Source of the DNA: Fen-1258 sp964441505
GTDB lineage: Bacteria > Bacteroidota > Ignavibacteria > Ignavibacteriales > Melioribacteraceae
Reading direction: 5' to 3'
DNA length: 64,000 nucleotides
Assembly (NCBI GenBank): GCA_964441505.1
Contig: CAYTUV010000007.1
Coordinates: 1 to 64,000 of the forward strand
Shown here: piece by piece, positions 34,792 through 43,323 of the stretch
Position numbering within the stretch: the stretch's first letter is position 1
Layout of the letters: every line of letters starts with the position of its first letter
The notes under the pieces: model-generated
Told to the model about the DNA's origin: nothing
What the model saw: the letters and a program-made list of their open reading frames with translations, nothing else
The model's database searches: none
Translations under genes and position numbers: made by a program

Positions 34792-35352
34792 ATGAAACTC
34801 TCCTTCAAGCCTCTCACAGAAAAAACATGGAATGATTTTGAAGAACTTTTTGGTAAACGAGGCGCGTGCGGTGGTTGCTGGTGTATGTCCTGGCGCTTAA
34901 AATCTTCCGAATTTGAAAAGCATAAGGGCCTTGGAAACAAACAGAAAATAAAAAGTTTAGTAAAACAAAAAGAGCAGATTGGTATAATTGGATACATTGA
35001 GAATAAGCCGGTCGCGTGGTGTTCGGTTGCACCGCGGGAAAAATTTATCCGATTAGAAAATTCGCGTGTTCTGAAAAAAATTGACGACGAACCGGTTTGG
35101 TCAATTTCCTGCTTTTTTATTACAAAAGAATTCAGGAGAAAAGGATTATCAACAGATCTATTGAAAAGTGTGATCGCTTTTTGCAAAAAGAAAAAAGTGA
35201 GAATCATTGAAGGCTATCCGACTGTGCCGTATAGTAAGGATATTCCCGCAGCTTTTGCCTGGACCGGAATTCCATCTTCTTTTGAGAGCGCCGGTTTTGA
35301 GAAAGCAGCAAAGAGAAGTAAATCCAGACCAATTATGAGATATTATCTTTAA
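34792..35352 (+). CDS. GNAT family N-acetyltransferase
   Basis: The protein opens with FKPLTEKTWNDFEELFGKRGACGGCWCMSWR, a small-GNAT start seen in many Bacteroidota. The acetyl-CoA-binding block is VWSISCFFITKEFRRKGLSTDLL, with R-x-x-G-x-(S/A) as in motif A. The Cys-rich GACGGCWCMSW segment is a striking feature, perhaps metal- or substrate-related. The C-terminal part (EGYPTVPYSKD, AWTGIPSSFESAGF) is the family end. The substrate is unknown. Confidence 0.85.
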   Translation: MKLSFKPLTEKTWNDFEELFGKRGACGGCWCMSWRLKSSEFEKHKGLGNKQKIKSLVKQKEQIGIIGYIENKPVAWCSVAPREKFIRLENSRVLKKIDDEPVWSISCFFITKEFRRKGLSTDLLKSVIAFCKKKKVRIIEGYPTVPYSKDIPAAFAWTGIPSSFESAGFEKAAKRSKSRPIMRYYL

Positions 35353-35378
35353 TTTTCTAATGACTAATTTTAACAATA

Positions 35379-35475
35379 GGGTAGTTCTAAAAACCTCAAT
35401 ATCCTTTGCGAACTTTGCTTTTTCTTTGCGTTCTCTGCGTTAAATATTTACAAAAGATAGTTTTTAGAAGTATCC
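35379..35475. repeat. Intergenic element bounded by TTCTAAAAAC/GTTTTTAGAA
   Basis: GGGTAGTTCTAAAAAC (35379-35394) and GTTTTTAGAAGTATCC (35460-35475) are inverted with two mismatches. Between them is a low-complexity stretch with CTTTGCGTTCTCTGCGTT. Similar ends (GGATACTTCTAAAAA...GTTTTTAGAAG) bound the element at 61045-61162, so this is a small dispersed repeat family. Confidence 0.55.
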
Positions 35476-35549
35476 AATAGTTGTTACTGCACTCTTTATT
35501 TTGCTAAGATACAGTTGTAACTGAAAACACTGTAAACCATGGAGAAAAA

Positions 35550-36068
35550 GTGAAATCAAAAATGTCGCTTTTAGTATTGCTATTTTTCTTTTGCTCGGTT
35601 TTATCTGCACAGGAGGATATTGCCGCAACAACCCTTATAAAAGTCGGAAATGTGATGCCGGCGTTTAGTACAAAATCACTTTCAGGTAATTCTTATTCGT
35701 CTGATTTACTGAATGGAAAAGTAATTTTAATAAATTTCTGGGCAACATGGTGCGGCCCTTGCAAAGCCGAGCTTCCTCTTCTGCAAAAAAATATTTACGA
35801 TAAAATCAAAAATGATAATTTTGCCGTTCTCTGCATTTCCCGAAGCGAAAAAGAAGAGGTTGTTAAAAAATTCATCGAGCAGTTCAAATATACTTTTCCT
35901 GTATATCTCGATCCGGATGCAAAGACATACAATTTATTTGCCAGTAAATATATTCCGAGAAATTTTGTAATCGGTAAAGATGGAAAAGTAAAATGGACGT
36001 CTACAGGTTTCAAGGATTCTGAATTTAACGAGATGATAAAACTGATTGAGAAAGAATTGAAAGACTAA
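35550..36068 (+). CDS. TlpA-like exported thioredoxin-fold protein
   Basis: A signal peptide (MSLLVLLFFFCSVLSAQ) precedes a TlpA/ResA-type redoxin with INFWATWCGPCKAELP (redox Cys68 and Cys71). The cis-Pro loop appears as YIPRNFVIGKDGKV. Such periplasmic proteins reduce disulfides, for example in cytochrome c maturation. The start is GTG at 35550 preceded by GGAGA. No cytochrome-assembly gene is adjacent, so its client is unknown. Confidence 0.9.
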   Translation: MKSKMSLLVLLFFFCSVLSAQEDIAATTLIKVGNVMPAFSTKSLSGNSYSSDLLNGKVILINFWATWCGPCKAELPLLQKNIYDKIKNDNFAVLCISRSEKEEVVKKFIEQFKYTFPVYLDPDAKTYNLFASKYIPRNFVIGKDGKVKWTSTGFKDSEFNEMIKLIEKELKD

Positions 36069-36137
36069 TCGGTTCTGATACGATTCCCCCTTTTACCGGG
36101 GAGGATGAAAACAGGCTCAACAAAATGAATGCCCAGC

Positions 36138-36867
36138 TTATTCGCTCAACAATTGTAATTTGCATTTTTCAAGCTCACTCTTTTGTTCTTCGCTGAGTTC
36201 GGGATATCTCAGATCAAGTTTTTTCATTGTATTGATAATTATCTCCGATGTTGCCAGGCGCGCAAACCATTTTTTATCCGCCGGAATTATATGCCATGGC
36301 GCCAACTTGGTGCTCGTTGCGGCAATAGCTTCCTCGTAACATTTCATATAATCATCCCAATACTTACGCTCTTCCAAATCCCCGACGGAGAATTTCCAGT
36401 TCTTCGCCGGGTCATCAATTCTTTCCAGAAATCTTTTGGCCTGTTCTTCTTTAGAAACATGAAGAAATAACTTTATTATGCACGTTCCATTTTCGTAAAG
36501 ATAGTTTTCATAATTCTTGATTTGCTCAAACCGTTTCTCCCATATCTCTTCTGTTATCAGTTCTGCCGGGATTTTTTGTCCGCCACATATAATCATAATT
36601 CAGTTCTTCAGCGGATGGCTGTTTGAAACTGAAAACTTGCGTTCCTTGCGGATTGAGACCGCTCATAACATGTTTGATTAAACTGTCCTTGCCAGCCGCA
36701 TCCATTGCTTGAATTATTATAAGTAACGAATATTTACCCAATCCATAAAGTTTGTCCTGAAGATCGGCGGCTTCATCTTTCGATTCGAACTTGTCGGAAT
36801 AATTGGTCTCGATTTTCGAAAGCTTAATTTTTTCTCCGTTACAAACTCTGAACTTTTCGGTATCCAT
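36138..36867 (-). pseudogene. Polyphosphate kinase 2 (PPK2) gene broken by deletion and frame change
   Basis: The 5' part (from 36867) has the PPK2 Walker A region AMDAAGKDSLIKHVMSG and runs to NYDYMWRT. The 3' part (ending at 36138) starts in another frame at GQKIPAELITEEIWEKRFEQ and reads on through the PPK2 lid and C-terminus (KNWKFSVGDLEERKYWDDYM, WHIIPADKKWFARL). Intact family members have about 32 further residues between these points, including the Walker B-like GRIGIFNRSYYEEV. That block is missing and the frames differ. PPK2 makes nucleotides from polyphosphate; this copy cannot be functional as read. Confidence 0.85.
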
Positions 36868-36927
36868 TTTCAGTTCCTTTGGTATTTGGGCTATTATACG
36901 TTATGTGTTTTGAATAATAAAATATTT

Positions 36928-37944
36928 CTATTCTTTCACAAGGATAAATCTATTATCCAGTAATGAAGATTTGTGGATGTATCCTTTTTCCATCAAAGTA
37001 TTGTTTACCTGCGTAATGATAAACTGATAATACCATACAAACCACTCGCGGAATGTTGTCTGATCTTTGTAAACCGAGTTGAGGTACAACTTTACAAATA
37101 GAGTTCTGTTCTTTTCGAGATAGTTTAGTAAATCCGGAGAAATTATTTGAGCGAGACTCATAAGTTTTTTAGAATCTTCAATTCCAATCAACGGCACACC
37201 CGGCGTTTGTTTCTTAGGAATACCCTTCAATTCGGCACGTGTTACTATTGAATCTGTTTTAGCCAATTCAATTCCATAACAACCGGCAATATAATTCTCG
37301 ATAGATTGAAATTTATTGGTAAATATCTCCAGTGACTTATTTTTACTATTACCGGGATTTTCCAAAATCGCTGAATAGTATCTGTTCAGTCCTCTATACG
37401 GTGGTTCCGCTTTGAGATACTTCTCTTCTATTTCCTGCATCTGCCAATAATTGTGAATTACATTGCCGAGAATAAAAAGTGATGCATCCTCGAAGGGTAT
37501 GTTCTTAAAGGCAGGAATTTTTCTATATGCTTCTTCGATTTTTGCAAGGCGGTCTATCGCAATCAGGCTCATCTCATGCCCGAGCGAATCGGCGGTTTTT
37601 TTCAACTGAATTCCGTTATCAAGATCTATCACCATACATGTCGGTACAAAATTGCCTTCCTCGTTCTTTTTGATCAGACCTTCGCCAAACAGATCGTTGA
37701 TGTATAAGTTGTAGGTGCTGTCGCTCAGGTTGAAATACTCTTTTATTTCCTCCGGCGGAAAATTATTGTGAAGGAGAACCAGAATCTCTTTCAAATGATT
37801 TTCTTCAAGATTAATCGCGGGGCCGGAAAAACTGCCGGAGATAACATGTAGATCAAACTTATTCAGGAGTGTTTCCGATATATTTTTTTTGTGGCTGCAC
37901 GACGTAATAAACAATAGAGCTGATAAGAGAATTATTTTTTTCAT
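36928..37944 (-). CDS. Putative lipoprotein with a winged-helix-like segment
   Basis: The start is placed at 37944 (MKKIILLSALLFITSCSHKK), giving a clean lipobox LLFITSC and removing a 19-residue extension. Residues about 50-110 (LKEILVLLHNNFPPEEIKEYFNLSDSTYNLYINDLFGEGLI) have the helical layout of a winged helix, unusual in a lipoprotein. The rest is helical without a motif that I recognise. It is 26 bp downstream of the O-methyltransferase start-side gene on the same strand. Function is unknown. Confidence 0.65.
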   Translation of the reverse strand: MKKIILLSALLFITSCSHKKNISETLLNKFDLHVISGSFSGPAINLEENHLKEILVLLHNNFPPEEIKEYFNLSDSTYNLYINDLFGEGLIKKNEEGNFVPTCMVIDLDNGIQLKKTADSLGHEMSLIAIDRLAKIEEAYRKIPAFKNIPFEDASLFILGNVIHNYWQMQEIEEKYLKAEPPYRGLNRYYSAILENPGNSKNKSLEIFTNKFQSIENYIAGCYGIELAKTDSIVTRAELKGIPKKQTPGVPLIGIEDSKKLMSLAQIISPDLLNYLEKNRTLFVKLYLNSVYKDQTTFREWFVWYYQFIITQVNNTLMEKGYIHKSSLLDNRFILVKE

Positions 37945-38027
37945 TTGCGGTTTCAATTTTGTGTGTAAAAAGAAATAGAACACAGATTTAACAGATGGCA
38001 CAGATTTTCACAGATAGTCATAACTGA

Positions 38028-39026
38028 TTACTCCTTATGACCAATCATAAGAGAAGAACCAAAACTCGTATCTTTTCTTTCGATCTTTTTGATGCCCGCG
38101 TTCGTAAACCAATTTTTCATTTCTGTTTCGGTATAAGTATCACCGCGTTCCGTTCCAACAAGCATGTTCAATGCGAAGTATGCGCCGCCCGCCGGTTCTG
38201 TTCTATCTTCGTTCATAACCCAATCTTTAATTACTATTTGTCCCCCATTATTCAAGGAATCATAACATTTTTTTATCAGCATATTATTTTCTTCTAAACT
38301 GTTTATGTGAACAATTGCTGATAGAAGAATAAGGTCGTAACCGTTTCCCAAATCATTAGTAAGATAATTGCCGCTTAAGAATGAAAATTTTTCAGTCATC
38401 CTTTCTTCGGCAACATATCTGCCCGTTATAGGAATAACATTAGGAAGATCGAAGACAACAGCGTTCATGTTAGGATTTTTTTTGATGAACTCCATTGCAA
38501 ACGCACCCGATCCGCCGCCAACATCGAGCATATGGTTCACTTTAGATAAATCGAGAAGCATTGAGGTTAATTTCGCTTCTTTAATACCGCGGTAATGCAT
38601 TGCGCCAATGAACGATTCCAGCCAATCTATTCCGCCGGGTGATGGCTTGTGTTCGGCGGCAGATGTTCCCGCTTTAACGGAGTCTGTTAAAGAACTCCAT
38701 GTATTCCACAAACCGATCGAGTGAAAGAGTCCGCCCATAAATTCCGGTTTGCCTTTAACTAAATATTGAGAAGCGTTTTCAGAATTATAAAATTTTCCAT
38801 GAACCTTCCGTAAAAAACCGAGCGCCACAAGTGCGTTCATTAATCGGTCGGTTGCGCGCTCATCCGCATTGATCTTCTGTGCAACTTCTTTTGAATGCAT
38901 CATATGTTTATCGAGTACAGTAAATAGACCAAGTTCAATTGCAGTTAAAAGTATTCTGTTTTGCTGAAATGAGTTTGCAAGCGCTCGTATCTCTTCCGGT
39001 TTTAGATAATCATTTTGTGTGTTCAT
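38028..39026 (-). CDS. SAM-dependent O-methyltransferase (acetylserotonin/COMT-like)
   Basis: The N-terminal dimerisation winged helix (ALANSFQQNRILLTAIELGLFTVLD, KINADERATDRLMNALVALGF) is followed by a class I methyltransferase fold. Motif I is HMLDVGGGSGAFAMEF, followed by AVVFDLPNVI and DLILLSAIVHI. The C-terminus ends SFGSSLMIGHKE. The architecture matches small-molecule O-methyltransferases of the HIOMT/COMT type. The 5' half of the gene is duplicated at 42682-43087. The substrate is unknown. Confidence 0.88.
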   Translation of the reverse strand: MNTQNDYLKPEEIRALANSFQQNRILLTAIELGLFTVLDKHMMHSKEVAQKINADERATDRLMNALVALGFLRKVHGKFYNSENASQYLVKGKPEFMGGLFHSIGLWNTWSSLTDSVKAGTSAAEHKPSPGGIDWLESFIGAMHYRGIKEAKLTSMLLDLSKVNHMLDVGGGSGAFAMEFIKKNPNMNAVVFDLPNVIPITGRYVAEERMTEKFSFLSGNYLTNDLGNGYDLILLSAIVHINSLEENNMLIKKCYDSLNNGGQIVIKDWVMNEDRTEPAGGAYFALNMLVGTERGDTYTETEMKNWFTNAGIKKIERKDTSFGSSLMIGHKE

Positions 39027-39281
39027 GCAGTTATTGTCTGTCTGTTATTTTTCCCTAATTGAATTTAACTGTATGCCTGCTATATTTCCATCTTGAATTT
39101 TCATTTTCTTTTTCCTTTTTTCAATCAAAATGAATACTCATAGCCAAAGTTCTTCTTGTTTAACAAGCTATTTACTTTTTTAATTAGTGAATATTTTTTC
39201 GGACTTGACTATCTCCCCCCAAAAAACTTATTTACAAACAAAAGATTTGACATAAATGTTAAGTAACTCAATGAGGGAGAT

Positions 39282-40352
39282 ATGAAATCTTTCTTTAAAG
39301 TAATTTTTCTCTTTTCTCTTTTTACCACTTTAACTACATGTAGCGACCAAGGCACAAACCCACCAACAGAAAAACCAAAAGACCCAAGAACAATGACCTG
39401 GACTGCCGATACACTTGCTTATCCGGAAAGTATCCAAACCCTTATGACTAATATCTTAGCGTTCAACTCAAAAGATATTTTTATCTACGGACATAATTTT
39501 ATAACAAAGGGTAAAACATATCATTTCGATGGGATAAAGTGGGAGGTGTATGATTTAACACAATATATTGGTGGTTATAATGTTTTGAAAATGATAGCTT
39601 TCAGCAGAAATAACATTTGGGGAGCTGGTGATAGAGGAGATGTAACCGGTTTATTATTTAATTTCAACGGCTCCACGTGGACAGAATATAAACTTGCGAG
39701 TTCATACCCGCCATTATTTTCTATAGACGGAGAAACAGCTAATGAATTTTACGCATGCGGCAGAGACGGTATTGTTTGGTACAATAAAAACGGAAACTGG
39801 TTTCTTGATACTATTAAAATTAATCGTCCGCCTAATACTGAATATCAGCTCTCTAGTCTATCGGTTTATAAAGGCGAAGTATTTATTCTTGGTCGGATTT
39901 ATAGTGTAAAAAGAGGGTTCAGTTGGGCCAGAGAATATTTGATAAGAGGAAAGTTTAAAAACTTTTCGGTAGTTGACTCGATGGATTTTACCCAAAACCT
40001 TCCGATTCAAAGATGGGGTGTGGGGGCAATAATAAAGGGTGAGAATGGTAAACTATATTCAAAAGGTCCACGAGGATTCTATGAATGGACTGGAACAGAA
40101 TGGAAAAATTTCCATCAATCCCTCTATAATTGGGGGTTTTATGTCTTCAATGATAAATATTTTTTAACACTTGGAACAGGCGGCGTTGAATATTACAACG
40201 GGGAAAGCTGGATAGATCTATCAACAACTGTATTAAAAAATTATAAAGATGTTACATTCCGCGCAGCATGGACAGACGGAAAGGAATTATTCCTCGTTGC
40301 AAATATGTGGAATTCATTTCCTGAAAAAACAATTGTATTACATGGAAAATAA
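39282..40352 (+). CDS. Putative lipoprotein of beta-propeller-like type
   Basis: The lipobox is FTTLTTC (Cys20), followed by the SDQGTNPPTEKPK linker common in Ignavibacteria lipoproteins. Repeating W-x-aromatic segments (HFDGIKWEVYD, NFNGSTWTEYKL, YNKNGNWFLD, EWTGTEWKNF, YYNGESWIDL) suggest a beta-propeller of five or more blades. It is divergent from the O-methyltransferase; their shared promoter region and its first codons are duplicated at 43088-43323. Function is unknown. Confidence 0.75.
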   Translation: MKSFFKVIFLFSLFTTLTTCSDQGTNPPTEKPKDPRTMTWTADTLAYPESIQTLMTNILAFNSKDIFIYGHNFITKGKTYHFDGIKWEVYDLTQYIGGYNVLKMIAFSRNNIWGAGDRGDVTGLLFNFNGSTWTEYKLASSYPPLFSIDGETANEFYACGRDGIVWYNKNGNWFLDTIKINRPPNTEYQLSSLSVYKGEVFILGRIYSVKRGFSWAREYLIRGKFKNFSVVDSMDFTQNLPIQRWGVGAIIKGENGKLYSKGPRGFYEWTGTEWKNFHQSLYNWGFYVFNDKYFLTLGTGGVEYYNGESWIDLSTTVLKNYKDVTFRAAWTDGKELFLVANMWNSFPEKTIVLHGK

Positions 40353-40396
40353 ATTGGAGGAACCGCCAAATAAATAGTCTTTAATAAATGATTAAT

Positions 40397-40487
40397 GAGG
40401 ACGGCGCTGATGCGCCTACCCTCTTTTGCAAATAATAACAAACCGGTTGGTCGCAATAGTTTGCTGGGCTATGCCCATTTTATTTGC
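40397..40487 (+). other. Possible structured leader RNA upstream of a T9SS gene
   Basis: GAGG-AC-GGCGC-TGAT-GCGCC-TAC-CCTC (40397-40423) is a strong hairpin. GCAAATAA (40428-40435) pairs exactly with TTATTTGC (40480-40487). It encloses CAAAC/GTTTG and GGGC-TAT-GCCC hairpins in a multi-branch fold. It lies 40 bp before the start of the T9SS protein gene. I do not recognise a known riboswitch class. Confidence 0.4.
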
Positions 40488-40526
40488 AGAGAAAATATAA
40501 ACAAAAAAAAGAAAAGGAGCCTTATT

Positions 40527-42209
40527 ATGAACAACATTAAACCTCTCCTTATTGTGTTGACACTTGCTTTGTTTTCGTCAATTTCCTTTGCGCACGAATG
40601 GGAAATAGCGTTCAAGATTGTAAATAACGGCAATTATGTCTCCGGTTTTACTGTCAACATATATGAATTTAATGAAAGTACTGGGACTTGGGATGCTACA
40701 GGAAGTTCCACGTCAGTGGGATATTCAATAGAAAGTGGTTGTAATATTGCTTTTGATCAATACACTTATTTGGGTTATGTATATACAGATAATCCTAATT
40801 ATCCAGACGTTCCATATTCAGAAAAGTATCTTTTCCGTTTTGGGAATAAATGTGTGATTTATAAACGCACCGGGACTTTAACTCCGGATGCTTCAGGTGA
40901 TTGGTCGGTAACATATGATACAGGCACAGAGCAAATCTCTGAAGGACCGACCGGACATACCGGTATGTGGACATGGCAGGGAACAACAAACTGGTCAGAT
41001 ACATATACTTTTACACTGAAGAATGATTTTAATGCAGGGAATATTGCATTTAGGTCAATGTCCGTTTCATCTGGCACTCAACTTACAAGACAGGAAAGCT
41101 CTTTCCCTCATTATGTTTATGCTTCTGCTGATAATCAAACAGTTAGTATTGGTGGAAGTAATTACAAAGTATATTTTAAAACTTGGCAAACTACAAATGG
41201 GTCTCAAATAAACAACGCTGGATTTGATCTGATTCAATCTTATTTGTATCCAAGCCCGACTTCAAATGAAGTAAAAGCATCTTTTGCTAGGGTATGCAAT
41301 TTAACTTTTCAGTATTCATTTGAAGAAACAACAAGAAACGGTTATATGACAGTTGGTGATACCTCAAGATATTTATCCGCAACAGTATATAGAAGAGACG
41401 ATGTTAGTCTTACCGCCACAGCATCAGATCAAGAATACTTGTCAATAATTTATAGTTTTGACCATTGGATAAAGAACGGTTCTAATATTGGTGGATCTGC
41501 TTCTTATACCTTTACGCCCGATATTCATGCAACATATACAGCATACTTAAAACCCTTAAAACCTTCGAACACGTACCGAAATTTACAATTCAAAAATCCA
41601 GATAACTCATCACCTACTATAGGTTCAAATATTAGAATTAATTGGAGCGCTCACCCGGATAACCGTGTTGATGGTTACCAAATTTGGAGAAAAGTTAAAC
41701 ATAACGGCAATTGGGGCTCACCCACTTTGCTCTCTACTGTTAGCAGCGGAACAACATACTATATTGATTATGATTACGTATATACTGACGGTTATACAGA
41801 TGATATGCTTAATTATGATGTTAGAGCACGTTTATATTATAACAGCAGCTATTCGTATGCAGATGATGCCTATGAAACTACATTTGGAAAAGTAGAAGCA
41901 GCAATGTTGGAAGATAATCAGATTGCTTTGGTTGCAAATGAGTTACCGCCTGTCTACTCAATCACCAACTATCCAAATCCATTCAATCCAACAACTACAA
42001 TTAATTATCAACTACCGGAGAATGGTTTTGTAACAATAAAAGTTTTTGATCTGCTCGGTAAAGAAATTGCGACTTTAGTAAATGAGAACAAATCTGCCGG
42101 TTACTATAAAGTTAATTTCGATGCAGGCAAACTGACAAGCGGTATTTATATTTACACAATCACAGTCAATAATTTTATTCAATCAAAGAAGATGTTATTG
42201 ATGAAATAA
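40527..42209 (+). CDS. Secreted T9SS protein with Fn3-like domain
   Basis: I place the start at 40527 (MNNIKPLLIVLTLALFSSISFA), with AAAGGAGC just before it; an upstream ATG at 40395 falls inside the leader. The signal peptide is followed by beta-rich sequence and an Fn3-like part near residues 370-470 (IRINWSAHPDNRVDGYQIWRKV). A T9SS sorting domain follows (TNYPNPFNPTTTINY, KEIATLV, SGIYIYTI, ending KMLLMK). It should be surface-exposed. No catalytic motif is visible; adhesion or matrix binding is possible. Confidence 0.85.
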   Translation: MNNIKPLLIVLTLALFSSISFAHEWEIAFKIVNNGNYVSGFTVNIYEFNESTGTWDATGSSTSVGYSIESGCNIAFDQYTYLGYVYTDNPNYPDVPYSEKYLFRFGNKCVIYKRTGTLTPDASGDWSVTYDTGTEQISEGPTGHTGMWTWQGTTNWSDTYTFTLKNDFNAGNIAFRSMSVSSGTQLTRQESSFPHYVYASADNQTVSIGGSNYKVYFKTWQTTNGSQINNAGFDLIQSYLYPSPTSNEVKASFARVCNLTFQYSFEETTRNGYMTVGDTSRYLSATVYRRDDVSLTATASDQEYLSIIYSFDHWIKNGSNIGGSASYTFTPDIHATYTAYLKPLKPSNTYRNLQFKNPDNSSPTIGSNIRINWSAHPDNRVDGYQIWRKVKHNGNWGSPTLLSTVSSGTTYYIDYDYVYTDGYTDDMLNYDVRARLYYNSSYSYADDAYETTFGKVEAAMLEDNQIALVANELPPVYSITNYPNPFNPTTTINYQLPENGFVTIKVFDLLGKEIATLVNENKSAGYYKVNFDAGKLTSGIYIYTITVNNFIQSKKMLLMK

Positions 42210-42228
42210 TTTTTTGCATTACATCTAA

Positions 42229-42417
42229 GTAACGCAGACCTGTCTGCCGTCAGAGTCTGTTGTACAACCATTAGATTGTCATTCCGAATCCGACTTCGGT
42301 CGGGGGAGGAATCTTTTTTGAAAAAATTAAGACTTCTCACCCTGCCTTGCGGGATTCGAAGTGACACAATTCGAGTTTTGCAACAGACTCGTCAGGCAGG
42401 TTACAAATCTGCGTTAC
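42229..42417. repeat. Nested palindromic element with CTGCC/GGCAGG ends
   Basis: GTAACGCAGA (42229-42238) and TCTGCGTTAC (42408-42417) are perfect outer repeats. Just inside are ACCTGTCTGCC...CAGAGTCTGTTG on the left and CAACAGACTCGTCAGGCAGG on the right. Inner arms GTCATTCCGAATCC and GGATTCGAAGTGAC follow. It has no ORF. The same order of motifs (CAACAGACTC next to GCAGG, then TTCGAA arms) occurs near 59431-59711, so the two are related. Confidence 0.75.
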
Positions 42418-42492
42418 AACTGATGTAATGAAGATGTTATTGATGAAATTTCATAAACGTAAGGGCTCTATATATTGAGCCCCTACGGATAA

Positions 42493-42681
42493 TCATATTC
42501 TTCTTCTAAATCCCTCGCCAAGGACTTCGTGAACATTGTAGATGATCACAAAAGCGTGGGGATCAACTTCTTTTACCACATCCACAAGTTTCGTTACTTC
42601 GCGCAGCGGTACAACCGTCATCAACATTTCTCTTTCCACATTTTTGTAAACGCCGCGCGTTTTCACTGCTGTTATTCCTCT
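42493..42681 (-). pseudogene. C-terminal fragment of a YitT/DUF2179-type membrane protein
   Basis: Minus-strand reading gives RGITAVKTRGVYKNVEREML, MTVVPLREVTKLVDVVKEVD, then AFVIIYNVHEVLGEGF and a stop at 42493. This is the DUF2179 C-terminal domain of YitT-type proteins. The membrane part is missing; at 42681/42682 the sequence switches to a duplicated O-methyltransferase fragment. Confidence 0.75.
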
Positions 42682-43087
42682 GCCAATCTATTCCTCCGGG
42701 TGACGGCTTGCGTTCTGCGGCAGATGTTCCCGCTATAACGGATTCTGTTAACGAACTCCAGGTAGTCCACAAACCGATCGAGTGAAAGAGTCCGCCCATA
42801 AATTCCGGTTTGCCTTTAACTAAATATTGAGAAGCGTTTTCAGAATTATAAAATTTTCCATGAACCTTCCGTAAAAAACCGAGCGCCACAAGTGCGTTCA
42901 TTAATCGGTCGGTTGCGCGCTCATCCGCATTGATCTTCTGTGCAACATCTTTTGAATGCAGCATATGTTTATCGAGTACAGTAAATAGACCAAGCTCAAT
43001 TGCTGATAAAAGTATTCTGCTTTGCTGAAATGAATTTGCAAGAGCGCGAATGTCTTCGGGTTTGAGATAATCGTTATTAGTGTTCAT
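42682..43087 (-). pseudogene. Truncated duplicate of the O-methyltransferase gene
   Basis: About 135 residues from the start (MNTNNDYLKPEDIRALANSF) are nearly identical to the N-terminus of the intact gene at 38028-39026, up to PSPGGIDW. The catalytic SAM domain is absent; the frame then runs on through the adjoining YitT fragment in a wrong frame, to 42563. It cannot methylate, but could in principle make a dimerisation-only fragment. Confidence 0.85.
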
Positions 43088-43323
43088 GCAGCTATTGTCT
43101 GTCTGTTATATTTCACTAATTAAATTTAACTGTATGCGTATCATATTTCCATTTTTATTACAAAAGGAATTTTTATTGAAAAATTTTTCCCGCGAATAGA
43201 GCTGCATACTATCTGAATTTGCAGATCCGTTTCGGACTTGACTATCAAAAAAAACTTATTTACACAGTAGAAATTTAACATAACTGTTAGATAACCAAAT
43301 GGGAATGGTATGAAACCCTTCTT
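42682..43323. repeat. Direct duplicate of 38621-39295
   Basis: The segment repeats the O-methyltransferase 5' half, the intergenic region (TTCATGCAG, TATTGTCTGTCTGTTAT, CGGACTTGACTATC, AACTTATTTACA) and the first codons of the divergent lipoprotein gene (ATGAAA...CTTCTTT). The homology ends near 43323, where transposase debris begins. The copy is 30-35 bases shorter overall. Confidence 0.85.

Noticed and set aside
35400..35460. CRISPR-like short repeats
   Set aside because: CTTTGC/CTCTGCG repeats are irregular and lack spacers of constant length.
40397..40423. Hammerhead ribozyme (CTGATG)
   Set aside because: The CTGATG is the loop of a GGCGC/GCGCC hairpin; CUGAUGA and GAAA core elements are absent.
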